From Planctomycetaceae bacterium (GTDB lineage Bacteria; Planctomycetota; Planctomycetia; Pirellulales; JAEUIK01), in the NCBI GenBank assembly GCA_016793185.1, contig JAEUIK010000142.1, positions 1 to 5,611 of the forward strand: DNA of 5,611 nucleotides. The letters are read 5' to 3'. The position numbers were made by a program, and so were the translations under genes. Shown piece after piece: positions 1-5,611 of the stretch; the first letter of the stretch is position 1; each line of letters opens with the position of its first letter. The notes beneath the pieces are model-generated. The model did no database searches, was not told the DNA's origin, and saw only the letters and a list, made by a program, of their open reading frames with translations.

Positions 1-1
1 T

Positions 2-913
2 CCGGTCTTGAAGTGTCCGGAATCGACGCCGATTGCGCGCGATTCGATCGTCCGCACCGGCGCGACGGAACGCTGCGAGATCGCGCTCGATCCAGGAAAC
101 GCCGTGCGATTGGATTGCAACTCGGAAGTCGCGTTGCGCGAAGCGGAAGTTGTCGAGGTCAAGCGGGGACGGATCTGGCTTGGCTGCGACTCGGAGCGTA
201 GCGGCGTCGAGATCCAGGCTGGCGGCGGAACGATCGTCGCGCGCAAGCCGGCGCAGCTGGCCGTCGACTGCCGGCCGGATGCTACGCGGCTGATGGTGAT
301 CGATGGCACGGCGCGCGTGCGGACGGTGGAAGGAGCGCGGCAGGTCGACGCGGGCAAGCAGGTGCGGATCGTCCAGGGCAAGGTCGAGGACGATCCCGAG
401 TGGCGCGACGCGCTCGTCGAAACGGCCTGGGTCAACAGCTTGCTAGCGCTGCGCAGAGAGGACCACCCGGAACTCGTCGCGCGTGTCGACCAGTTGCTGG
501 CCAAGATTGGAGCCGTGAAGTTATCGCTGCTCTATGAAGACGAGCTGCGCCGACTCGGGGATGGCGGGGTGCCGCCGCTGCTGGCCTATCTCGATTCGAC
601 GCGCGACACGCCGCAGATCGTCCAGCGCGCGACCGCGGCGCGAATCGCGGCCGACGTGTCCGAAACGTCGCGCATTGCCGACCTGATTGCGCTTTTGACC
701 GATCCCCACGCCGAGGTGCGGTTCCACGCCGCACGCGGACTGGAGCGGCTGACTGGCCGGAACCAGGGAATCGATCCACAGGCCTGGCAATCGCAGACCT
801 GGGCCGCGTGCGAGCCGGTCCATCAGAAGTGGATCGACTGGTGGGCCGCGAACCGCGATCGTTATCCGCATGCGCGCCGCGAGATCACGTCGCCGACCTC
901 CCCTCCCTTCTAA
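2..913 (+). CDS. FecR-like domain protein with C-terminal HEAT-type helices (5' end outside window)
   Basis: The frame is open to the left edge, so the first in-window start (TTG at 8) is probably not the real one and the gene is truncated. Numbering from that TTG, residues ~10-125 read as a FecR-type beta domain: the VRTG entry motif, an RLDCNSEVAL strand, GRIWL, a GGGTIVARKPAQLAV segment, VIDGTARV and DAGKQVRI. Residues ~130-180 are a helical linker. Residues ~185-250 look like one or two HEAT repeats (GVPPLLAYL, then DLIALLTDPHAEVRFHAARGL). The tail carries the Trp-rich KWIDWWAANRD motif that I associate with planctomycete HEAT proteins. FecR proteins classically relay signals to ECF sigma factors across the inner membrane, and planctomycetes have many FecR-domain proteins of unknown partner. 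A membrane segment would be expected upstream, outside the window. The gene is followed at 18-30 nt by a co-oriented exported protein. The FecR call is fairly secure, the HEAT call moderate, and the biological role unknown. Confidence 0.8.
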   Translation, partial: PVLKCPESTPIARDSIVRTGATERCEIALDPGNAVRLDCNSEVALREAEVVEVKRGRIWLGCDSERSGVEIQAGGGTIVARKPAQLAVDCRPDATRLMVIDGTARVRTVEGARQVDAGKQVRIVQGKVEDDPEWRDALVETAWVNSLLALRREDHPELVARVDQLLAKIGAVKLSLLYEDELRRLGDGGVPPLLAYLDSTRDTPQIVQRATAARIAADVSETSRIADLIALLTDPHAEVRFHAARGLERLTGRNQGIDPQAWQSQTWAACEPVHQKWIDWWAANRDRYPHARREITSPTSPPF

Positions 914-927
914 GCGGCCAACTTGTT

Positions 928-933
928 TAGAAT
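928..933 (+). promoter_or_regulatory. Possible -10 element TAGAAT just before the repeat-protein gene
   Basis: TAGAAT matches five of six bases of the sigma-70 -10 consensus and lies in an AT-rich island in otherwise GC-rich DNA. If used, transcription would begin near 940, leaving an almost leaderless mRNA starting at ATG 944 and excluding ATG 932. No good -35 hexamer is visible 16-18 nt upstream (the sequence there is pyrimidine-rich, CCTCCCTTC), so support is weak. The alternative is that the gene is simply co-transcribed with the FecR-like gene. Confidence 0.25.
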
Positions 934-3301
934 GAGCGACGCCATGACCACGACTTATCGACTCCTGACGGGTGTTGTGAGCCGAGCCCCCCGGCTGGGC
1001 TGCCTGCTGCTGGCGCTGCTCTCGAGCAGTTCGTTGGCGGCCCCGGCCAGCGACAGATCGGCCGCCGATCCGGTTCAGCCCACGTTCCGTCCAGTTCAAC
1101 TCTCGTCGCGGGGCAAGAGCGCTCCCGCCATCGACCTGGAAAAGAAGATCCTGTTGCGCGGCAAGGTCGTGAGCCCCGCCGGGGATCCGGTCGCCGGCGC
1201 GCGACTGCACCTCTGCGCCAGCAGTTGGATCAAGCCAGTCGAGATCGGCACGACCGACGCCGATGGTTCGTACGAACTGCCAGTCGCCGAGAAACTGTTC
1301 CACAGCTACATGGACGACAGCCTCCGCCAGGCGGTCCAGGCGTACCTGATCGCCAGCGCCGATCACTACGGTCCGGTGTGGGTCAGGCTGGCAGCGATCG
1401 ATCGCGATGACTGGCAGGTGATGAAGCCGGAGTACTCGCACGACCTGCGTCTGGTTCCCGACGCTCCGATCCCGGGCCGTGTCGTCGATACCGGGGGAAA
1501 GCCCGTCGGCGGAGTGATCGTGGCTGTCAGCGCCGTGCTCGACTTTTCGGATCCGCAACTCGAGTCGCTGCGCGCGGCGCTGGCGGCGAATGACCCGAGT
1601 CTCGTCGACGTGCAGAAGCATCACCCCAACTACTGGCGTCCCGGCATTCACAAAACTGCCGGGTATGTGCTGCCCCGTGCGGTGACCGATGCCGAGGGCC
1701 GGTTCCAGATCTCGGGGGTCGGCCGCGACCGCGCGATTGTTTGCAGCGTCGACGGCCCCGGCATCGATGCCACGAGCCTCACGGTCTTGAACCACGACGG
1801 ACTGGAAGAGTTCACGCGCGCGATTCGCACCAGCCGAGCCCACGCGCAAGCGCCCGGATCGCAGCCGAATCAGAGCGTCCGCCTCTACGACAACACGCCG
1901 ACGATTGTCGTCGAGTCGGCACAAACCGTCGCGGGCGTGGTGCGCGACGGCAAGACCGGTGAGCCGATCCCGTATGCGCAAGTGGTGCTGACCAGCCGCA
2001 GCGCTGGCGCAATCCCTGTCTATACCGACTTCGCCGGCCGCTATCGAATCGCCCGCGCCGAGAACGACCCGAAGATCTGGCTTCACGTGTACCCGCGCAC
2101 GGCCCTGTGTTTGCCGGAGCTTCGCGAATGTGCGGGCGTCCAGAATGTCCGCGATCTTGCGGCCGATTTCGCCTTGTCCCCTGGGGTCCTCGTCACCGGC
2201 CGCGCCGTCGAGGCCGGCACCAATCGACCCATCGTCTCCGGCGGGATCCATTCGTGCGGCGCGCCCGGCCCTGGGGTCATTCGAGCGGGTCGGGCTCACT
2301 ACTACCCTCTGGCAAACAATACGGCACTGCGCGACTCGCCGCAGGGCCGGCACTTCGACAACTTCCCCAACCGCACCACGAATCCCGATCTCTCGACGAC
2401 GATCGACGGCGATGGACGATTTTGTCTGGCGGTTCCTCCCGGCCCGGGGGTGCTGTTGATACACGCCGGGCCCGGGCAGCCAGAATTCGCCGGCGCCGGC
2501 ATCTGGAGAGAGAGCGACGACATGCACCGGCTGCACCCATACTTGTCGCTGCTGCGGCGCAGCCAGGATGACGGAGCGCCAGGCGCCGACGCCAGCACTT
2601 TGCCCGGCCTCAATCGCCCGATCACGATCGAGGGCGCGCACGCCTACCAGGTGATCAACCCCGCAGCCGCAGAGTCGAGCTTGAGCGTGACCATCGAAAT
2701 CACCCGGGCCCCCGCGCGGCTGCTCCGGTTCGTCGGACCCGACGGACGGCCGATGCCGAACCTGTTCGTGCAAGGGCTGGCGCCGGTCGAAAACCTGGGA
2801 GGGATGCGCGTCGTCGTCGAGGATGCCGAAGCCGAGCTGAGTAAGCTCGAATGGGGAAAGCCGCGTGAAGTCATCGCTGTGAGCCTCGACGGCCGACACA
2901 TCGGGCAGGCCACGGTCGACGTGCTCGATCCGCTGCCGACGACGATCGCGCTGGTCGAAGCCGCCAGGGTCACCGGCCGCGTCGTGGATGAGACGACCGG
3001 CCTGCCGCTGGTCGAATGCCTGGTCTCGGTGCAGTACACGCCGGAGTCAAGCCACTGGCGCGAGCCCGTGCCAACCGATGCCGACGGCCGATTCTCGATC
3101 GGCCCGGTGATCCCCGGGCGGGCGATCTCGCTGTTGATCCGGGAACCGAAGCAACCTTGGATGGGATTCTCCGAGCCTCCCAGGCATCAACCCGACGAGC
3201 CACGCGGTCTGGAGTTGAAGGTCGGCGAGTCCCGCCCATTGGGCGAATTCCGGATCACCACGGCGGTGAATCCCCGCGCAGCGGCCAGCCCGCCGCAGTG
3301 A
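932..3301 (+). CDS. Exported protein with about six carboxypeptidase-regulatory-like beta-sandwich repeats
   Basis: This is a 789-residue protein if translated from ATG 932. ATG 944 (785 residues) is equally plausible and TTG 923 less so; none has a convincing Shine-Dalgarno. The N-terminus has basic residues, a hydrophobic core (LGCLLLALL, ~22-30) and small residues ending SSLAAPAS, fitting a Sec signal peptide. The Cys sits before the hydrophobic core, so it is not a lipobox. The body repeats the pattern G-x-V-x-D/S-x-x-G-x-P-x-x-x-A...TDADG-x-[FY]. Units begin near residues 74, 180, 332, 419, 595 and 678. Signature turns are DADGSYEL (~109), DAEGRFQI (~253), DFAGRYRI (~366), DGDGRFCL (~492) and DADGRFSI (~716). 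The fifth unit has lost its DxxG turn. Such domains are known from carboxypeptidase D and many bacterial surface proteins, where they act as structural or binding modules. No catalytic domain was recognised. Location is inferred to be periplasmic or surface; the ligand is unknown. The 3' end overlaps uvsE by 47 nt. Confidence 0.88.
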   Translation: MSDAMTTTYRLLTGVVSRAPRLGCLLLALLSSSSLAAPASDRSAADPVQPTFRPVQLSSRGKSAPAIDLEKKILLRGKVVSPAGDPVAGARLHLCASSWIKPVEIGTTDADGSYELPVAEKLFHSYMDDSLRQAVQAYLIASADHYGPVWVRLAAIDRDDWQVMKPEYSHDLRLVPDAPIPGRVVDTGGKPVGGVIVAVSAVLDFSDPQLESLRAALAANDPSLVDVQKHHPNYWRPGIHKTAGYVLPRAVTDAEGRFQISGVGRDRAIVCSVDGPGIDATSLTVLNHDGLEEFTRAIRTSRAHAQAPGSQPNQSVRLYDNTPTIVVESAQTVAGVVRDGKTGEPIPYAQVVLTSRSAGAIPVYTDFAGRYRIARAENDPKIWLHVYPRTALCLPELRECAGVQNVRDLAADFALSPGVLVTGRAVEAGTNRPIVSGGIHSCGAPGPGVIRAGRAHYYPLANNTALRDSPQGRHFDNFPNRTTNPDLSTTIDGDGRFCLAVPPGPGVLLIHAGPGQPEFAGAGIWRESDDMHRLHPYLSLLRRSQDDGAPGADASTLPGLNRPITIEGAHAYQVINPAAAESSLSVTIEITRAPARLLRFVGPDGRPMPNLFVQGLAPVENLGGMRVVVEDAEAELSKLEWGKPREVIAVSLDGRHIGQATVDVLDPLPTTIALVEAARVTGRVVDETTGLPLVECLVSVQYTPESSHWREPVPTDADGRFSIGPVIPGRAISLLIREPKQPWMGFSEPPRHQPDEPRGLELKVGESRPLGEFRITTAVNPRAAASPPQ

Positions 3302-4184
3302 GCTCGCGCTGCAGCCGCAGCACGGCCAGTTCCTTGGCTTTGGCTTCGACCTCGACGGTGAGCGTGCGCTGGCGCCAGCACTCGGGGAAGTCCCCGACGT
3401 CAATGTAATCGTGATGCCGTTGCGGGCCCGGACCCTGCCAGCCGGCGAGCGGACTGGAGAGATGCGCGAGCGGCTCACGCTGCCAGGTGGCGCACGCCTG
3501 CGCGGTGGCCTCGGCTTCCGTGAGGCCGTCGGGATGGCAGCGATGATGGTGGACGTCGTACACGAGAGGTATGCCTGTCGCGGCGCACAGCGGCAGCAGA
3601 TCGCGCGGAGTGTAGACGCGGTCGTCGTTCTCGACCGTCAGCCGGCTGCGCGCGCGATCGGACAGGCGGTCCAACGCCCGGGCAAAACGATCGAGAGCGC
3701 TCGGTTTGTCGCCAAATGCGCCGCCGCCATGGATGTTCACCACGTCGGCGCCGATCCACTCGGCCACCTCGCTCTGGTACTCCAACTCGCGCAGCGACGC
3801 TGCGACCACCTCGGGACGCTGCGAGTTGAGCACGACGAACTGGTCGGGATGAAAGCAGGTGCGCAGGCCCCGCGCGCGGGCGAAGCTGCCGCAAGCTCGG
3901 AACTTCTCGACGATCTGGTCGCCTGCCGGAAGCTCGTCGACGGCATAACCAAGCTGCGGATGCGTCGCCAGCGGCAGGATCTGGCAGTTGACGCGAAAGC
4001 AGCCAATCCCGCGCTGGGCGCAGAAGTGCAGCGCCTGGAGCAGGGCGTCGGCATTGGCCAGGCACAGTGCCGAGAGTTTAGCGAGGCCCACGGCGCGATC
4101 CAGGCGGCCGACCGCCGTGGCCGTGGTCGTGGCGAACTTGATCGGCTCGTCCGCGAAGGTGCAACACAAGCCGAGCCGGATCAT
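3255..4184 (-). CDS. uvsE: UV DNA damage endonuclease (UvdE/UvsE family)
   Basis: This cytoplasmic TIM-barrel endonuclease of 309 residues should nick DNA 5' to cyclobutane dimers, 6-4 photoproducts and abasic sites, starting ATP-independent excision repair that bypasses UvrABC. Start ATG 4184 gives the family-typical MIRLGLCCTF; a GTG at 4253 would add 23 residues unlike the family. Metal-site motifs appear in order: LPLATHPQLGY (His75), CFHPDQFVVLNS (His112), NIHGGGAFGDK (His152), TVENDD (Glu185), YDVHHHRC (Asp210, His213), PLAHLSSP (His241) and EVEAKAKE (Glu280). Spacing agrees closely with my recollection of the Thermus thermophilus enzyme (His101, His143, Glu175, Asp200, His203, His231, Glu269). 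Gln115 and Phe116 sit where that enzyme has its DNA-probing Gln104/Tyr105. The position of the carboxylated Lys229 is Leu239 here. Length is normal and the gene appears intact. It converges on and overlaps the exported repeat-protein gene by 47 nt, with no visible Shine-Dalgarno. Confidence 0.95.
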   Translation of the reverse strand: MIRLGLCCTFADEPIKFATTTATAVGRLDRAVGLAKLSALCLANADALLQALHFCAQRGIGCFRVNCQILPLATHPQLGYAVDELPAGDQIVEKFRACGSFARARGLRTCFHPDQFVVLNSQRPEVVAASLRELEYQSEVAEWIGADVVNIHGGGAFGDKPSALDRFARALDRLSDRARSRLTVENDDRVYTPRDLLPLCAATGIPLVYDVHHHRCHPDGLTEAEATAQACATWQREPLAHLSSPLAGWQGPGPQRHHDYIDVGDFPECWRQRTLTVEVEAKAKELAVLRLQRELTAAGWPLRGDSPPW

Positions 4185-4354
4185 GATTGTTCCGAGGACG
4201 ACAGGGGGGCCAGGTACTTCGCCACGTGATGGCAGTATGCAGCAGGAGAGCACCTCCCGCGGAGCTTAGCTTCCCCCAATCAGTTATAGGAATCGTGGCA
4301 ACCCCGGCGGAGCGGGGCCGCTGGCATCTCAGAATGAGCTGGCAAGTCGCCCTG
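4185..4354. other. Intergenic gap between uvsE and the secreted-protein gene
   Basis: This 170-nt stretch separates two minus-strand genes. It holds a short GC inverted repeat, CCCCG at 4302-4306 and CGGGG at 4313-4317 with a 6-nt loop. No T-run follows on the minus strand, so it is at best a weak terminator for the upstream gene. A minus-strand TATAAC at 4288-4283 could serve as a -10 for uvsE with a leader of about 90 nt, but no matching -35 was found. A second imperfect hairpin (CAGCTCA, loop TTC, TGAGATG on the minus strand, about 4324-4340) lies just after the upstream stop codon. No small ORF was considered credible here. Confidence 0.4.
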
Positions 4355-5560
4355 TTATTCCGCGTCGGCCGAGTTTCGCAAAGGGGGCCGCTGATCCCAC
4401 AACTCGCGCAGCCGGGTGCCGGCGAAATCTTTCGTGACTTGTCGGGCGTGCTCGAACAACGCGACGAGCGCCGGATGCGATTTCGTGCTCAGCCCGTACG
4501 CGGTTCTCAGCCGCTCGTGCCAGAATGCCACCGACGCATCCTGTCCGACGCCGTACTCCAAGGCTCCGAGTGTGCGGTGCACCTGGGCGAAGTCGTAGCT
4601 GGCAGCCGGCATGTCAAAGTCGTCGCCGGCGCTCGACCCATACCCTCCGCGGGCGGAACCATCGCGGAGGATCTTCAGCCACCAGCCCGACTGCGTGTTG
4701 ATCGAGATCTCCTTGCACTTCGCCAGCGGGATCACGCGTTTCAAGGCCGCTTCACCACTCGGGTCGACATTCGCCTGCTCGGTTTCGAATCGCCAGGGAC
4801 CTGCTCGTTCTGCGGCAACGTCGGCATCCCGGGGGGGAACGTGCAGTCCGCTCAAGCCGAAGGTGACATCGGTAGCGAACGACTGCACTCGCGCGCCGCC
4901 ACGAAAAGAAACCTCGAGAAGAAACTCGACATAGCCGATGAACGGCAGCTGCCGCGCAAAGAACTCGGGATCGTGCTCGACGATCCAGGCAGCCGCGGCC
5001 TCTTCGTCGCTCTTCCAGGGGACGTCGCGCTCGGCATACGCGCCCAAGAGCTGGAGATAAGCCTCGCGTTCGCGCTCGGGTACCTGGATGTCGCCATGAA
5101 AGTGGCTGCCGCGGGCCGAGGGGGACTTGCCCTGGGGATTGGGCCCGGGTCGCAGCGCTTGCCAGGTAGACCAATGCTGGCGGTCGGGCGAGTAGCGGAC
5201 GTACAACCGCGCCCCGTTCTGCGGCGCCGCCGCGCCCGATGCGCCTTCCGAGGTTGGACGCAATGCCGCCTCGATACGAACGCTGGTCGCCGGCCGCCAC
5301 GACAGACCCACGGCCAGGGGGCACGTCTGAATCCAACCCTCGACGATCTCGTTGGCGTCCCCTTCCCAACCGAGGCCCCGCCGATCGATGTGCAGCTTGC
5401 CTGCGGGCGAGAAGCTGGCTTTCATCCCGGCCTGCTCGAGATTGGTGAAGTCGATGGATAGCCGCTGCGAGCCCAGGATACTGGCTGCGCTGGCTGGGGC
5501 CGGCAGGCCGAGAGCGAGCATGACGAGCGCCGACCGGCAGAAAGTGTGACGCGACAGCAC
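4355..5560 (-). CDS. Secreted protein of unknown function, beta-rich with helical insert
   Basis: I do not recognise this 401-residue protein. It starts at GTG 5560, chosen because AGGAG lies 7 nt upstream. The first 25 residues are a textbook Sec signal peptide: Arg at 4 and 9, a hydrophobic ALVMLALGLPAP stretch, and an ASA|A cleavage site after residue 25. Residues ~30-140 look like a beta-sandwich, with alternating hydrophobics, GLSWRPATSVRIEAAL and LYVRYSPDRQHWSTWQAL. Residues ~160-207 are predicted helical and acidic (EREREAYLQLLGAY, SDEEAAAAWIVEHDPEFF), interrupting the fold before strands resume at YVEFLLEVSF. From ~270 a second region begins, with SGWWLKILRDGS, GGYGSS and a helical C-terminus. 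There are no obvious catalytic motifs and no second membrane segment, so it is presumably periplasmic or extracellular. Cys80 and Cys282 are the only cysteines in the mature protein and could pair. It lies upstream of uvsE on the same strand, but the 170-nt gap argues against tight coupling. Confidence 0.82.
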   Translation of the reverse strand: MLSRHTFCRSALVMLALGLPAPASAASILGSQRLSIDFTNLEQAGMKASFSPAGKLHIDRRGLGWEGDANEIVEGWIQTCPLAVGLSWRPATSVRIEAALRPTSEGASGAAAPQNGARLYVRYSPDRQHWSTWQALRPGPNPQGKSPSARGSHFHGDIQVPEREREAYLQLLGAYAERDVPWKSDEEAAAAWIVEHDPEFFARQLPFIGYVEFLLEVSFRGGARVQSFATDVTFGLSGLHVPPRDADVAAERAGPWRFETEQANVDPSGEAALKRVIPLAKCKEISINTQSGWWLKILRDGSARGGYGSSAGDDFDMPAASYDFAQVHRTLGALEYGVGQDASVAFWHERLRTAYGLSTKSHPALVALFEHARQVTKDFAGTRLRELWDQRPPLRNSADAE

Positions 5561-5567
5561 GGTTCCG

Positions 5568-5572
5568 CTCCT
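5568..5572 (-). promoter_or_regulatory. Shine-Dalgarno AGGAG for the secreted-protein gene
   Basis: On the minus strand AGGAG is followed by seven bases (CGGAACC) and then GTG at 5560. This is the only well-formed ribosome binding site in the window and it fixes the non-ATG start, which is also the start that yields a complete signal peptide. Upstream, positions 5574-5611 contain an AT-rich GATATTTT near the right edge that might belong to a promoter, but too little sequence is present to judge. Confidence 0.75.
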
Positions 5573-5611
5573 ACGCGCGCGGGTTCAGCCAGCACGGATC
5601 GCAAAATATCC

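Noticed and set aside
998..1006. Cys in the signal region of the repeat protein as a lipobox
   Set aside because: The preceding residues are Arg-Leu-Gly and the Cys comes before, not after, the hydrophobic core, so lipoprotein processing is unlikely.
1394..1405. Perfect 12-bp palindrome GCGATCGATCGC
   Set aside because: It lies inside a coding region (encoding part of AAIDRDD), and GATC/CGATCG-type words are frequent across the window, so it is more likely compositional than an operator.
521..2899. Very long minus-strand open frame (792 codons) opposite the FecR and repeat-protein genes
   Set aside because: Its translation is rich in Arg, Asp, Gly and Val with no domain-like pattern, signal or periodicity. 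Long antisense frames are expected opposite high-GC genes with strong third-position bias. It also spans two well-supported genes.
3411..4229. Plus-strand open frame of 272 codons opposite uvsE
   Set aside because: uvsE on the other strand carries all the family metal-site motifs; this frame has no recognisable features.
4185..4253. Upstream GTG start for uvsE adding 23 residues
   Set aside because: The extension does not resemble the family N-terminus, whereas ATG 4184 begins exactly at the conserved MIRLG strand.
4302..4317. GC hairpin as an intrinsic terminator
   Set aside because: The stem is only 5 bp with no following T-run on either strand.
4187..5461. Long plus-strand open frame (424 codons) opposite the secreted-protein gene
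   Set aside because: The opposite frame has a signal peptide, a Shine-Dalgarno and organised beta/helical structure. This frame has none of these and looks like a shadow.

Overview
This GC-rich window most resembles a planctomycete chromosome (Planctomycetota, possibly a Pirellulales-type genome). That is an inference from three things: a FecR-like domain joined to HEAT-type helices, a large secreted protein made of repeated carboxypeptidase-regulatory-like beta-sandwiches, and starts that mostly lack a clear Shine-Dalgarno. No RNA gene, mobile element, CRISPR array or integration scar was seen. I found no convincing evidence of a new multi-gene system. The most novel item is a secreted protein of unrecognised family at the right end.

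Layout. Positions 2-913 (+) hold the 3' part of a FecR-like/HEAT protein whose N-terminus lies outside the window. A short gap of 18-30 nt follows, then an approximately 790-residue exported protein of about six beta-sandwich repeats (932-3301, +). Facing it and overlapping its 3' end by 47 nt is uvsE, a UV damage endonuclease of TIM-barrel fold (3255-4184, -). Upstream of uvsE on the same strand, after a gap of about 170 nt, is a 401-residue secreted protein of unknown function with a clear signal peptide and a good Shine-Dalgarno (4355-5560, -).

How the genes fit together. The two plus-strand genes look like a co-oriented cell-envelope pair: a probably membrane-anchored FecR-type protein and an exported repeat protein. 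Whether they are functionally linked cannot be decided from sequence. uvsE is a stand-alone cytoplasmic DNA repair gene. It may be transcribed from its own promoter or by read-through from the secreted-protein gene. The convergent overlap means transcription of the repeat-protein gene and of uvsE could interfere, and no strong terminator is visible between them. Coding density is high: the only non-coding stretches are the gap at about 914-931, the gap at 4185-4354 and the last 51 nt.
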